Origin: Bradyrhizobium sp. CCBAU 53340
Lineage (GTDB): Bacteria > Pseudomonadota > Alphaproteobacteria > Rhizobiales > Xanthobacteraceae
Direction: 5' to 3'
Length of the DNA stretch: 64,000 nucleotides
Assembly: GCF_015291645.1 (NCBI RefSeq)
Contig: NZ_CP030055.1
Location: 1,054,001-1,118,000, forward strand
Below are positions 1 through 8,326 of the stretch, piece after piece. Positions within the stretch are counted from its first letter, which is position 1; every line of letters starts with the position of its first letter. Below the pieces are notes generated by a model. The model worked only from the letters and a program-made list of their open reading frames with translations, was not told the origin of the DNA and did no database searches. The position numbers were made by a program, and so were the translations under genes.

Positions 1-1
1 C

Positions 2-331
2 CACGGATTGAGCAACCTGTTCGACAAGGTGCCCTCGTTCCTGCCGCCGATCAAAAGTCCCAGCGAGACCCTCGATGATCTGTCGCGGCTGGCCAAACCC
101 TCGGCCATGGTCTCGGGACGCGTGGCTTGCCCGGTCTCTTCGAACGGTGCGCCCGACTGCAAGCCCGCCGCCGACCAGCTCTGCCAGAGCAAGGGCTACA
201 AGGAAGGCAAGAGCCTCAATACCGACTCCGCCGAGAAGTGCTCGGCCAAGGTTCTCATTCCCGGCAGGCAACGCAAACCGGATGATTGCCGCACCGATAC
301 CGTCGTCACCAGCGCGCTGTGCCAGAACTAG
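2..331 (+). CDS. C-terminal part of a cysteine-rich protein of unknown function (5' end outside window)
   Basis: The frame is open to the left edge of the window, so this is most likely the 3' end of a longer gene; the first possible internal start is a TTG at position 8. About 109 residues are visible. Six cysteines are spread over the last 70 residues (contexts ACPV, DCKP, LCQS, KCSA, DCRT, LCQN), an arrangement that suggests an exported, disulfide-bonded domain. I do not recognise the family. The stop at 329-331 lies 29 bp before aspA on the same strand, so co-transcription is possible, but nothing ties the functions together. Confidence 0.6.
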   Translation, partial: HGLSNLFDKVPSFLPPIKSPSETLDDLSRLAKPSAMVSGRVACPVSSNGAPDCKPAADQLCQSKGYKEGKSLNTDSAEKCSAKVLIPGRQRKPDDCRTDTVVTSALCQN

Positions 332-360
332 GGACGTCGCGCGAGCAGCAAGGAGCGCCC

Positions 361-1761
361 ATGAGCCGCTACGAGCAGGACTTCCTCGGACAGCGTGAGA
401 TCGCCGACGACATCTACTACGGCGTCCAGACCATCCGTGGAAAGGAGAACTTCCACATCACCGGCATTCCGATGAACCAGGAGCCTTACTTCGTGAAGGC
501 GTTGGGTTACGTGAAGAAGGCCGCGGCGATGGCCAACCGCGATCTCGGCGCGATCGATGCCAAGGTCGCCGATGCGATCATCCTCGGTTGCGATCGCGTC
601 ATTGCCGGCGACATGATGGAGCAATTCGTCACCGACTTCATCCAGGGCGGCGCCGGCACCTCGACCAACATGAACGCCAATGAGGTGATCGCCAACCTCG
701 CGCTGGAATCGCTCGGCTTCGCCAAGGGCGACTATCAGCATGTCAGTCCCAACGACCACGTCAATTACGGCCAGTCGACCAACGACACCTATCCGAGCGC
801 GTTTCGCCTCGCCCTGATCCTGCGGCTCGAAAGCTACATGACGGCGCTGCGCCAGCTCCAGGAAGCCTTCTTCGCCAAGGGCCGCGAGTTCGACCGTGTG
901 CTGAAGATGGGCCGCACGCATCTCCAGGACGCGGTCCCGATGTCGCTCGGCGCCGAATTCAAGGGATGGGGTACCACCATCGGCGAGGAGGTCGACCGCA
1001 TCTCGGAAGCGCGTGCGCTGCTGCGCGAAATCAATCTCGGCGCTACCGCGATCGGCACCTCCGTGACGGCCGCGGTCGGCTATCCAAAACTCGCAGTCCG
1101 GCACTTGAGCGCACTTACCGGCGTCGACTTCATCCTCGCCGGCGATCTGGTCGAAGCGACGTCGGACACCGGCGCTTATGTGCAGCTCTCCGGCGTGCTC
1201 AAGCGCACCGCGAGCAAGCTGACCAAAATCTGCAACGACATCCGCCTGCTCGCTTCGGGCCCGCGCGCCGGCTTCAATGAGATCAATCTGCCGCAATTGC
1301 AGCCGGGCTCATCGATCATGCCGGGCAAGGTCAATCCCGTGATCCCCGAGGTCGTCAACCAGACCAGCTTCCTTGTCATCGGCCTCGACACCACGGTGAC
1401 GCTGGCGGCCAGTGCCGGCCAGCTCCAGCTCAACGTGATGGAGCCGGTGATCTCGTTCGCGCTGTTCTTCTCGATCCGCACCATGGAACGTGCGGTCAAC
1501 AGCCTGCGCGAGAATTGCGTCGTCGGCATCACCGCCAACGAGGACCACACTCGCAACATGGTGCTGAACTCGCTCGGCATCGTGACCGTGCTGAAGCCGC
1601 TGCTCGGCTACAAGCAATGCGCCGAAATCGCGCGCGAGGGCTACAAGAGCGGCAAGTCGCTGCACCAGATCGTCGTGACCGAACGCAAGCTGCTGACGCA
1701 GGAGAAATGGGACGAGATGTTCTCGTTCGAGCGGCTGATCAATCCGGATTTGATCGGGTAG
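361..1761 (+). CDS. aspA: aspartate ammonia-lyase (aspartase)
   Basis: Converts L-aspartate to fumarate and ammonia in the cytoplasm. The 466-residue product has the usual length for the fumarase/aspartase superfamily. It begins MSRYEQDFLG and carries the superfamily signature GSSIMPGKVNP at about residues 315-325, in the mobile loop that contributes the catalytic serine. Other conserved stretches are GAGTSTNMNANEV near residue 100 and GRTHLQDAVP near residue 185. The ATG at 361 was chosen over upstream in-frame codons because AAGGAG (350-355) sits 5 nt before it and the family N-terminus starts there. Fumarase C is the nearest alternative, but the N-terminal YGVQTIRGKENF text is typical of aspartase. 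Confidence 0.93.
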   Translation: MSRYEQDFLGQREIADDIYYGVQTIRGKENFHITGIPMNQEPYFVKALGYVKKAAAMANRDLGAIDAKVADAIILGCDRVIAGDMMEQFVTDFIQGGAGTSTNMNANEVIANLALESLGFAKGDYQHVSPNDHVNYGQSTNDTYPSAFRLALILRLESYMTALRQLQEAFFAKGREFDRVLKMGRTHLQDAVPMSLGAEFKGWGTTIGEEVDRISEARALLREINLGATAIGTSVTAAVGYPKLAVRHLSALTGVDFILAGDLVEATSDTGAYVQLSGVLKRTASKLTKICNDIRLLASGPRAGFNEINLPQLQPGSSIMPGKVNPVIPEVVNQTSFLVIGLDTTVTLAASAGQLQLNVMEPVISFALFFSIRTMERAVNSLRENCVVGITANEDHTRNMVLNSLGIVTVLKPLLGYKQCAEIAREGYKSGKSLHQIVVTERKLLTQEKWDEMFSFERLINPDLIG

Positions 1762-1786
1762 TTCTTTGTAATCCGCAGCTCTTCCC

Positions 1787-1901
1787 GTCATTGCGAGGAG
1801 CTCGCGACAAAATTGCGTAGCAATTTTGCGCTGATGCGACGAAGCAATCCATGGTCTTTCCGCAGAGACAGTCTGGATTGCTTCGCTTCGCTCGCAATGA
1901 C
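1787..1901. repeat. palindromic intergenic repeat with GTCATTGCGAG termini
   Basis: The element starts with GTCATTGCGAG (1787-1797) and ends with its exact reverse complement CTCGCAATGAC (1891-1901). The inner parts also pair (GCGACGAAGCAATCCA against TGGATTGCTTCGC). It is a short non-coding palindromic repeat of a type common between Bradyrhizobium genes. It fills most of the gap between aspA and the next gene and could fold into a long hairpin. Confidence 0.75.
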
Positions 1902-2058
1902 GACGGGGGCAGGCGGCCGGGGCGGAATTCCGCGCGTTGGAATTGCGGCTACGCCATCCGCGACGGCGCCACAACGCAATACTTGACAGTGGAAAGATTG
2001 CCTTGTTGGTATGGCTCCCAACCTCTCATGCGTCTGCCAACAAAAGGATCGCTCCGCA

Positions 2059-3027
2059 ATGTCCATGCCTGCTCTGTTCAAGGGACGCCTGTCGATCCCC
2101 GTGATCGGTTCGCCGCTCTTCATCATCTCGGTGCCCGACCTCGTGATCGCACAATGCAAGGCGGGCGTGGTCGGCTCGTTTCCGGCGCTGAATGCCCGGC
2201 CGCCGGAGCTGCTCGACGAATGGCTGGCGCGGATCACTGAGGAGCTTGCGGCCTATGACCGCGCGCATCCCGAGCGTCCGTCGGCGCCATTCGCGGTCAA
2301 CCAGATCGTGCACAAGTCGAACAACCGGCTCGACCACGACATGCAGCTCTGCGCCAAGTACAAGGTGCCGATGATCATCTCTTCGCTTGGCGCGCGCGAA
2401 GAGCTCAATCAGGCCGTTCACGGCTGGGGTGGCATCGTCTTCCACGACGTGATCAATCAAAAGTTTGCCCACAAGGCGATCGAGAAGGGCGCCGACGGCC
2501 TGATCCTGGTTGCGGCCGGCGCCGGCGGCCATGCCGGCACCATCTCGCCGCTCGCTTTCGTCGCCGAGACGCGCAAATGGTTTGACGGTCCGATCGCGCT
2601 GTCGGGCGCCATCGGCAACGGCAAGGCGATCCGCGCCGCGCGCATCCTCGGCGCCGACTTCGCCTATATCGGCTCGGCCTTCATTGCGACCAAGGAAGCC
2701 AATGCGGTCGACAAGTACAAGGAGATGATCGCAGGCTCCACGGCCGACGACATCGTCTATTCCAATCTCTTCACCGGCGTGCACGGCAATTATCTGAAGC
2801 CGTCGATCCTCGCCGCCGGCATGGATCCGGAGAACCTGCCGACGTCCGATCCGTCCAAGATGAATTTCGGCACCGACGCCTCCGGCGAGCGCGCCAAACC
2901 GAAGGCCTGGAAGGAGATCTGGGGAAGCGGCCAGGGCATCGGCAGCGTCGAGGGCATCGTCCCCGCGGCCGAACTGATCGCGCGCTTCAAGAAGGAATAC
3001 GACGAAGCGATCGATCCGCCGCTCTAA
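2059..3027 (+). CDS. nitronate monooxygenase (2-nitropropane dioxygenase family)
   Basis: FMN-dependent TIM-barrel enzyme that oxidises alkyl nitronates such as propionate 3-nitronate; cytoplasmic. The 322-residue product starts MSMPALFKGR. It shows the N-terminal barrel text PVIGSPLF, NxIVHKSNNR near residue 92, and the flavin-phosphate/catalytic motif GAGAGGHAG with His at residue 158, which is the catalytic base region in characterised family members. The ATG at 2059 follows an AAGGA about 10 nt upstream; an in-frame start at 2011 would add 16 residues outside the family alignment. A paralogue lies at 6013-6978, on the far side of an acyl-CoA synthetase. Native substrate unknown. Confidence 0.88.
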   Translation: MSMPALFKGRLSIPVIGSPLFIISVPDLVIAQCKAGVVGSFPALNARPPELLDEWLARITEELAAYDRAHPERPSAPFAVNQIVHKSNNRLDHDMQLCAKYKVPMIISSLGAREELNQAVHGWGGIVFHDVINQKFAHKAIEKGADGLILVAAGAGGHAGTISPLAFVAETRKWFDGPIALSGAIGNGKAIRAARILGADFAYIGSAFIATKEANAVDKYKEMIAGSTADDIVYSNLFTGVHGNYLKPSILAAGMDPENLPTSDPSKMNFGTDASGERAKPKAWKEIWGSGQGIGSVEGIVPAAELIARFKKEYDEAIDPPL

Positions 3028-3036
3028 CCGCTCTTG

Positions 3037-3150
3037 CGTCCCGGACGCGCTGCAGCGTGCAACGCTGCTGCGCAGAGCCGGGACCCAGCGCTGCCGCAAA
3101 TGGACCCCGGCTCTGCAGCGCACCGCTTGCGCGCTGCGCTGCGTCCGGGG
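3037..3150. repeat. inverted-repeat intergenic element (CGTCCCGGACGC type)
   Basis: Left part CGTCCCGGACGCGCTGCAGCG and right part CGCGCTGCGCTGCGTCCGGGG are near reverse complements, and the inner AGAGCCGGGACCCA pairs with TGGACCCCGGCTCT. This occupies the gap between the nitronate monooxygenase and thioesterase genes. It is a different family from the element at 1787-1901. Confidence 0.65.
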
Positions 3151-3176
3151 AACGCCAGTTGAGATATCGAACTAGC

Positions 3177-3950
3177 ATGAGTGCCATCTACCGCGTCGAC
3201 GGCAACAGCGTCGTCACCAGCCCGAATGCTGCCGGTCCCTGGGACCGGCGCATGCAGCACGGCTCGGCGCCATCAGCGCTGGTGACGTGGGCGGCGGAGC
3301 GGATTCCAACGCCCGTGCCGATGAACGTCGCACGCGTCACCATCGATTTGATGCGCCCGGTGCCGGTGGCGTCTCTCACCATCGAGACCGAAGTGCTGCG
3401 CGAGGGCCGCAAGATCCAGCTCTGCGAGATCAAGCTCTTCGCGGATGGTGTTCAGGTCGTCAGCGCCACCGTGCTCAAGATCAAGCAACAGTCGCAGCCC
3501 TTGCCCGATGAGGTCAGGGACTTGCCGGTCACGCTGCCGCCGCCCGAGGACTCGCTGGTCGAGGACGGCCACGGCGCGACCAGTCCGTTCGCGGGCATGG
3601 TCTCGATGCGCGCCGCGCGCGGCCGCTTCGGCCAGGCCGGGGCCGGCGCGATCTGGTTTCGACTCGACCATCCGCTTGTCGAGGGCGAGGCGGTCTCGCA
3701 GGCGATGCGCGCCGTGGTCGCCGCCGATTTCTCCAACGGCACCGCCTCGACACTCGACTTCCGCAGCTGGACCTACATCAACGCCGACCTCTCGGTGAGC
3801 CTCGCGCGCCAGCCGGTCGGCGATTGGATCCTGCTCGACGGCGAATCCTGGATTGGTCCTGACGGTGCGGGTCTTGCGATGTCGCGCCTAGCCGATCGGC
3901 AGGGCTATTTCGGCCGCGCTGTCCAGAGCCTGGTGATCGAGAAGCGGTGA
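3177..3950 (+). CDS. acyl-CoA thioesterase-like (double hot-dog) protein
   Basis: Predicted 257-residue cytoplasmic protein of the thioesterase-like superfamily. The N-terminal half has the text MQHGSAPSALVTWAAER and an ARVTIDLMRPVPV strand typical of the first hot-dog fold. The second half (about residues 140-250) contains the equivalent FSNGTASTLDFRSWTYINADLSVSL, where family members carry acyl-CoA-contacting residues. It ends YFGRAVQSLVIEKR. The ATG at 3177 is the first start after the upstream repeat. Substrate unknown. Its position beside nitronate monooxygenase and acyl-CoA synthetase genes suggests acyl-CoA metabolism. Confidence 0.75.
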   Translation: MSAIYRVDGNSVVTSPNAAGPWDRRMQHGSAPSALVTWAAERIPTPVPMNVARVTIDLMRPVPVASLTIETEVLREGRKIQLCEIKLFADGVQVVSATVLKIKQQSQPLPDEVRDLPVTLPPPEDSLVEDGHGATSPFAGMVSMRAARGRFGQAGAGAIWFRLDHPLVEGEAVSQAMRAVVAADFSNGTASTLDFRSWTYINADLSVSLARQPVGDWILLDGESWIGPDGAGLAMSRLADRQGYFGRAVQSLVIEKR

Positions 3951-4036
3951 ACGTGACGGCAAACGCCGCGATGATTGTTGCCGATTGAACGGCAGGCTTC
4001 CGCCGCCGCGGAAGGGATGCCTCGCATCCTGCCAGT

Positions 4037-4135
4037 TCAGAATCCGTAGAAGATCTTGATCTCCCACAGCACCACGACGATAGCCGTGATCAACGTGACC
4101 GCGGCGACTGCACTTTCCAGGGAAGCGACTCTCAT
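4037..4135 (-). CDS. possible 32-residue membrane microprotein
   Basis: A small frame in an otherwise empty 390-bp gap encodes 32 residues: a short amphipathic start (MRVASLESAV), then a continuous hydrophobic stretch (AAVTLITAIVVVLWE) that could form one transmembrane helix, and an IKIFYGF tail. GGAG lies about 9 nt upstream of the ATG on the minus strand. The evidence is only the ribosome-binding site, the coherent hydrophobicity and the lack of any overlapping gene. No family is recognised. Confidence 0.4.
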   Translation of the reverse strand: MRVASLESAVAAVTLITAIVVVLWEIKIFYGF

Positions 4136-4260
4136 GTCCCACTCCGCTTCCCAGCCCCGTCAGCGGTCTAGTTGATTCCCCGATTCGCAGGCAATCGCAC
4201 AGGCCGCGCGCGCACGCACTCCGCGGCGCATTGTGGTGCCGGGGCCACAATGGCCCCGTA

Positions 4261-4297
4261 AAATCCCGGGTGAAAACCCTGTTTCTTCCCGGGATTT
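4261..4297 (-). terminator. 10-bp-arm hairpin downstream of the acyl-CoA synthetase gene
   Basis: Perfect arms AAATCCCGGG (4261-4270) and CCCGGGATTT (4288-4297) enclose a 17-nt loop, about 45 bp beyond the stop of the minus-strand gene ending at 4343. The arms supply A/T ends but there is no long U tract, so this may be a transcript 3'-end stabiliser rather than a classic terminator. A second small hairpin, TTGTGG/CCACAA, lies just to the left at 4231-4250. Confidence 0.45.
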
Positions 4298-4342
4298 CGC
4301 GCGATGCGTGTAATCCGAACCTGCCGATGCAATCAGGAAGAC

Positions 4343-5905
4343 TTACCCCACCATCCGGTCCCGGCCGCTCCAGAAGCCCGCACGCAGCACCTTCTTGTCG
4401 ACCTTGCCGACGCCGGTCATCGGCAACTGCTTGATGAACTGGATCTGCTTCGGCGCATGCGCCGAGCCTTTTCGCGACTTCACCAGATTGATCAGCTCGT
4501 CCGGATCGGGTCTTGTGCCCTCGCGCGGCACGACGATGGCGGTGACGGCCTCGCCCCATTTCTCGTCGGGAATGCCGACGACCGCGACCATCGCGACATC
4601 GGCGTGCTCCGACAGGACGTCTTCGACCTCGCGCGGAAAGATGTTGAAGCCGCCGGTGACGATCATGTCCTTCTTGCGGTCGAGAATGAACATGTAGCCG
4701 CGCTCGTCCCGGCGCGCGATGTCGCCGGTGTGGACCCAGCCGTTCTTCAGCGTCTCCGCGGTGATATCAGGCCGCTTCCAGTATTCCGCCATCACATGCG
4801 GCGCACGCACGCAGATCTCGCCGGGATCGCCCGTCTTCACCTCCTGGTCGTTGTCGTCGAGAATTTTGACCTCGCAGGCCGCGATCGGAAAGCCGCAGGA
4901 GAGAAACAGCTCCGGCGTCTTGGGATCGTGATCCCTCTTGCGCAAGACCGAGACCGGATAGCATTCGGTCTGGCCGTAAAGCTGCGAGAACACCGGGCCG
5001 ATGCGCTCGATGCCCTCGATCAAACGAGCCGGCGACATCGCGGAGGCGCCGTAGAGCACGAGCTCGAGCGATGAGAGGTCGGTCTTGGCAAGCGCGGGAT
5101 GATCGAGCAGCACGTAGATCATCGTCGGCACGAACAGCGTGAAATTGATGCGCTCGCGCGCGATCGTCGTCAGCACGGCCTCGGGATCGAAACCTTTCAG
5201 CATGTGCACGGTGCCACCGCGCATCAGGGTCGGCAGCACCTTGGTGCCCGCGACGTGGCTGATCGGGGCGACCGTGAGATAGCGCGCGGCGTCGGGGATC
5301 TCGAAATCGGCGAGGATCGCGCCGGCAGCTCCGGCGTTTTCGCGATGGTAACGCAACGCGCCCTTGGCCTTGCCGGTGGTACCGCCGGTGTAGTTCAGCG
5401 TGGAGAGATCGTCGAGGCTTGCGAGGCACTGCGCGCTGGCATGTCCTGCGCCCTCGATCGCCGCCAGTAGATCGACGCCATAGTCGGCCGGTCCCATCGT
5501 AAAGACCGCCTTGAGCCGCGTTGCTTTCGCGGCGAGCTCGCCGCCGCGATCGCGAAAGGCGGCCACATCGACCACCAGCACTTCGGCTTCCGAATCCTCG
5601 AGCTGAAAGAGCTGGTCCGTCTCCGACCCCAGCGGATGCAGCCAGGTAATGCAGCATCGCGACAACTGCGCGGCAACACCGGCGCACCAGGTATCGGCAC
5701 GGTTCGCTGTCAGGAACGCCATGCGCGCACCGCGCTGCAAGCCGAGCCGCACGAACACGCCCTGAATGCGTCCAATCAGATCGATGGTGCCCTGATAGCT
5801 CAGCGATCCGCCGGGCCACGCGAAAGCCGTGCGGCCGGGATAACGCGCCAGCGCCCGTAGCGTCTGCGCACAAGTCGGGGACGATGCGTGGAGCGGATCG
5901 GACAT
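4343..5905 (-). CDS. AMP-dependent acyl-CoA synthetase/ligase
   Basis: Activates a carboxylic acid to its CoA thioester via an acyl-adenylate. The 520-residue protein belongs to the ANL superfamily. It has the phosphate-binding motif YTGGTTGKAKGA near residues 170-181, LYGQTECYP (A5-type motif) in the middle, GWVHTGDIARRDERGY (adenylate hinge aspartate) and FNIFPREVEDVL, and it ends with the PKQIQFIKQLPMTGVGKVDKKVL segment containing the conserved lysine. It is transcribed away from the second nitronate monooxygenase gene, with 107 bp between the starts. Substrate cannot be read from the sequence. Confidence 0.88.
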   Translation of the reverse strand: MSDPLHASSPTCAQTLRALARYPGRTAFAWPGGSLSYQGTIDLIGRIQGVFVRLGLQRGARMAFLTANRADTWCAGVAAQLSRCCITWLHPLGSETDQLFQLEDSEAEVLVVDVAAFRDRGGELAAKATRLKAVFTMGPADYGVDLLAAIEGAGHASAQCLASLDDLSTLNYTGGTTGKAKGALRYHRENAGAAGAILADFEIPDAARYLTVAPISHVAGTKVLPTLMRGGTVHMLKGFDPEAVLTTIARERINFTLFVPTMIYVLLDHPALAKTDLSSLELVLYGASAMSPARLIEGIERIGPVFSQLYGQTECYPVSVLRKRDHDPKTPELFLSCGFPIAACEVKILDDNDQEVKTGDPGEICVRAPHVMAEYWKRPDITAETLKNGWVHTGDIARRDERGYMFILDRKKDMIVTGGFNIFPREVEDVLSEHADVAMVAVVGIPDEKWGEAVTAIVVPREGTRPDPDELINLVKSRKGSAHAPKQIQFIKQLPMTGVGKVDKKVLRAGFWSGRDRMVG

Positions 5906-6012
5906 ATGTTTCCTCGTTGCTTTGTCATCGGCTTCTCACGTGCCAATGTTGCCGATGACGCTAGCACAGGGAATGCGGGATGGAACGGCAAAGCCCGCGG
6001 AAGGAGGCATGG

Positions 6013-6978
6013 TTGATATCCGATCGACTGCAACGCTTCAGCGATCGCCTCGCTCTGCCCTTGATCGCTGCCCCGATGTTTCTGGTGTCGGGCGTCGAGC
6101 TCATGGTCGCCGCGTGCCGCAATGGCGTGATCGGCAGTTTCCCCACCGTGAATTGCCGCAGCACGGAACAGCTCGATCAATGGTTCACCGAGATCGCAAT
6201 ACGGTTGCGGCAGCATGGGGATCAGACCGGCCGCAAGGCTGCGCCGCTTTGTCCGAATTTGATCGTGCATCGCTCCAACGCGCGGCTGGAGCAGGATCTC
6301 GCCGTGCTGCTCAAGCACAAGCCGGAGATCGTCATCACCTCGGTCGGTTCGCCCGCGCCGGTGTTGAGGCCGTTGCATGATGCCGGCAGCCTGGTGCTGG
6401 CGGATGTCGCCTCGATCCGGCACGCCGAGCGCGCGGCGGAGGCGGGCGCTGACGGGCTGGTGCTGCTCACCGCGGGCGCGGGCGGTCAGACCGGCTGGCT
6501 CAATCCGTTTGCTTTCGTCCGCGCGGTGCGCGCGTTTTACGATGGCATCATCGCCCTCGCCGGCGGCATCAGCGACGGCCGCGCGCTGCATGCGGCTGAA
6601 GTGCTCGGCTGCGATCTCGGCTACATGGGCACGAAGTTCATCGCCACGCGCGAGAGCATGGCGGACGAGCGGCACAAGCAGATGCTGGTCGAGAGCAGCG
6701 CCGACGACATCCTGCTCACCACCGCCTTCACCGGATTGCAGACCAGCATGCTGAAACCGTCGATCGTTGCCGCTGGGCTCGATCCCGACAACCTGCCGGC
6801 GCGCGGCGCGATCGACATCGGCAAGGACATCGACGTCACCGCGCGCGAGAGCAGGCCGAAGCGCTGGCGCGATATCTGGAGCGGGGGACATTCGACATCG
6901 GGCGTCAGCGGCGTGATCGCGGTTGATGACCTCGTGGCGCGAACGGTCGCGGAGTACCGCGAGGCGGGTGGCCGCTGA
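6013..6978 (+). CDS. nitronate monooxygenase-like paralogue lacking the motif histidine
   Basis: Paralogue of the 2059-3027 gene with the same barrel texts (PLIAAPMF, NLIVHRSNAR, GYMGTKFIATRES). In the flavin/catalytic motif the usual GGHxG reads GAGGQTG, with Gln159 in place of the histidine. The enzyme may therefore be inactive as a nitronate monooxygenase or catalyse another flavin reaction. I chose a TTG start at 6013 because a strong AAGGAGG lies at 6001-6007, and this gives 321 residues, matching the 322 of the paralogue. An ATG at 5980 would give 332. It lies divergent from the acyl-CoA synthetase. Confidence 0.78.
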   Translation: MISDRLQRFSDRLALPLIAAPMFLVSGVELMVAACRNGVIGSFPTVNCRSTEQLDQWFTEIAIRLRQHGDQTGRKAAPLCPNLIVHRSNARLEQDLAVLLKHKPEIVITSVGSPAPVLRPLHDAGSLVLADVASIRHAERAAEAGADGLVLLTAGAGGQTGWLNPFAFVRAVRAFYDGIIALAGGISDGRALHAAEVLGCDLGYMGTKFIATRESMADERHKQMLVESSADDILLTTAFTGLQTSMLKPSIVAAGLDPDNLPARGAIDIGKDIDVTARESRPKRWRDIWSGGHSTSGVSGVIAVDDLVARTVAEYREAGGR

Positions 6979-7102
6979 CGTTCCGCGGTGCCCAGCACGG
7001 TTAATCCCGCATGGCTCGGCGCCCCCTCACTTAACGGCAGATTAACCATCGCCCGCCAAGAATTCCCCTCACGGCCGCCAATCAGGACGAGAGGGACAGG
7101 CG

Positions 7103-7351
7103 ATGGATTTCGATTTTCTCAACCGCAAGACATCAGCCACGCTGGATGAAATCCGCGTCCGCGTCGCCCACGCGCTGGCCCGTCACCCGCTCTGCCGCAA
7201 TGTCCGCTTCGACATCGTCGGCGTCTCCCGCACCCGCCGGGGCGGCAACTGGACGGTGACGCTACAGTCGGTCGAGCCGCGCGCGGTCTGGGAGGCCTCC
7301 GAGATTGTCGCCGACATCCAGGATGCCTACGATCTGACAGTAGCTGCCTGA
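7103..7351 (+). CDS. small conserved hypothetical protein (82 aa)
   Basis: Encodes 82 residues starting MDFDFLNRKTS, with no signal peptide or membrane segment. The middle reads RNVRFDIVGVSRTRRGGNWTV and ends in an amphipathic helix (EASEIVADIQDAYDL), which suggests a compact alpha/beta fold. GAGAGGG lies about 9 nt before the ATG. Codon use matches the neighbours. I do not recognise a named family. Confidence 0.7.
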   Translation: MDFDFLNRKTSATLDEIRVRVAHALARHPLCRNVRFDIVGVSRTRRGGNWTVTLQSVEPRAVWEASEIVADIQDAYDLTVAA

Positions 7352-7372
7352 TTTCACTGGGTATTTTGACTT

Positions 7373-7404
7373 TGTCGCCGCAACCTTGGTGATTGTCGCC
7401 GCAA
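7373..7404. promoter_or_regulatory. direct repeat TGTCGCCGCAA x2, 21 bp apart
   Basis: Identical 11-mers TGTCGCCGCAA occupy 7373-7383 and 7394-7404, with start-to-start spacing of 21 bp (two helical turns). They lie about 80-110 bp upstream of the exported-protein gene at 7485, where an activator could bind. No regulator is identified. Confidence 0.35.
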
Positions 7405-7484
7405 AGGCACACTCAAGCCTTAATTCGTGCCCTTTTCCCGGGCATCTCTAACAACATCGTGAAGCGGTTCTTCCGGAGAGACGT

Positions 7485-8240
7485 TTGTCCAGAGCCATCA
7501 CCATCACCGTGCTGACCTGCTTCCTCGTCCTCGGTGCCGCCACCACCGCCATTCTTGGCCGCGACAGCGTGCCCAGCGCCAGCGCCGAGATGATCACCCA
7601 GGCCGCGCCCAAGCCGCTCGCCGCCAACCGTGCTGCCAAGGCCGACCGCTTGGTTCCGACGCTGGCGCTAGCCTCGGCCGCGATTGAGCCGGTTCAGGTG
7701 CCGGCCGACAAGCTGTCACAGGCCCCGGTGCTCATCGAGCCCCTTCGTCAGGCTTTTGCCGCGGCCACACCGTCCGATTTCCCAATGCCGAAGGCCGTGG
7801 AGACCAAGGCCGTCGAAACCAAGTCTGGCGAGACGAAGGTTGCGTCCTTGGAGACGCCAGCTCCCGCAGAAACCACCGCCGCCGTCGAAGCTCCGGCAAA
7901 GCCGAAGGTCGTCGCCAAGCCGCAGCCGCAAAAGACCTACTCCCTGCTCTCCGACGTGCAGATCGCCGGCATCCGGGATCGCCTGAAATTGTCGTCGTCG
8001 CAGGAATATTACTGGCCCTCGGTCGAGACCGCCTTGCGCAACGTCGTCAAGAAGATCTCGGCCAACAAGCTCTCCAATCCGAACGGGCCGAACGTGCAGA
8101 TCGATCCGAATTGCGATGAGGTCCAGCAGCTGAAGTCGGCCGCGATGCCGTTGCTGTTCCAGCTGCGTGACGACCAGAAGGAAGAAGTGCGCAAGCTTGC
8201 TCGCATCATCGGGCTCGAGAAGGTCGCGCAGCAGATCTGA
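7485..8240 (+). CDS. exported or membrane-anchored hypothetical protein (251 aa)
   Basis: Starts with a TTG preceded by GGAGAG. The N-terminus (SRAITITVLTCFLVLGAATTAILG) is an uncleaved anchor or signal peptide. Residues 60-150 are low-complexity and Ala/Pro/Lys/Glu-rich, with repeated VETK-type units around residue 105. The C-terminal 100 residues form a compact region (YSLLSDVQIAGIRDRLKL, then a Cys-containing DPNCDEVQQLKSAAMPLLFQLRDDQKEEVRKLARIIGL) likely to be the functional domain, placed in the periplasm by the anchor. Function unknown. Confidence 0.75.
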   Translation: MSRAITITVLTCFLVLGAATTAILGRDSVPSASAEMITQAAPKPLAANRAAKADRLVPTLALASAAIEPVQVPADKLSQAPVLIEPLRQAFAAATPSDFPMPKAVETKAVETKSGETKVASLETPAPAETTAAVEAPAKPKVVAKPQPQKTYSLLSDVQIAGIRDRLKLSSSQEYYWPSVETALRNVVKKISANKLSNPNGPNVQIDPNCDEVQQLKSAAMPLLFQLRDDQKEEVRKLARIIGLEKVAQQI

Positions 8241-8326
8241 GACGACGTTCCCTGCCGGGAACCGTTTTGAATCAGGAACATCCGGCAATCCCACCGCGTT
8301 GCTCGCTTCAAACACGGAGTGGGCCA

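Noticed and set aside
328..1296. 322-codon frame antisense to aspA
   Set aside because: Shadow of aspA in high-GC sequence; translation is Arg/Asp/His-rich with no family text, and aspA on the other strand is certain.
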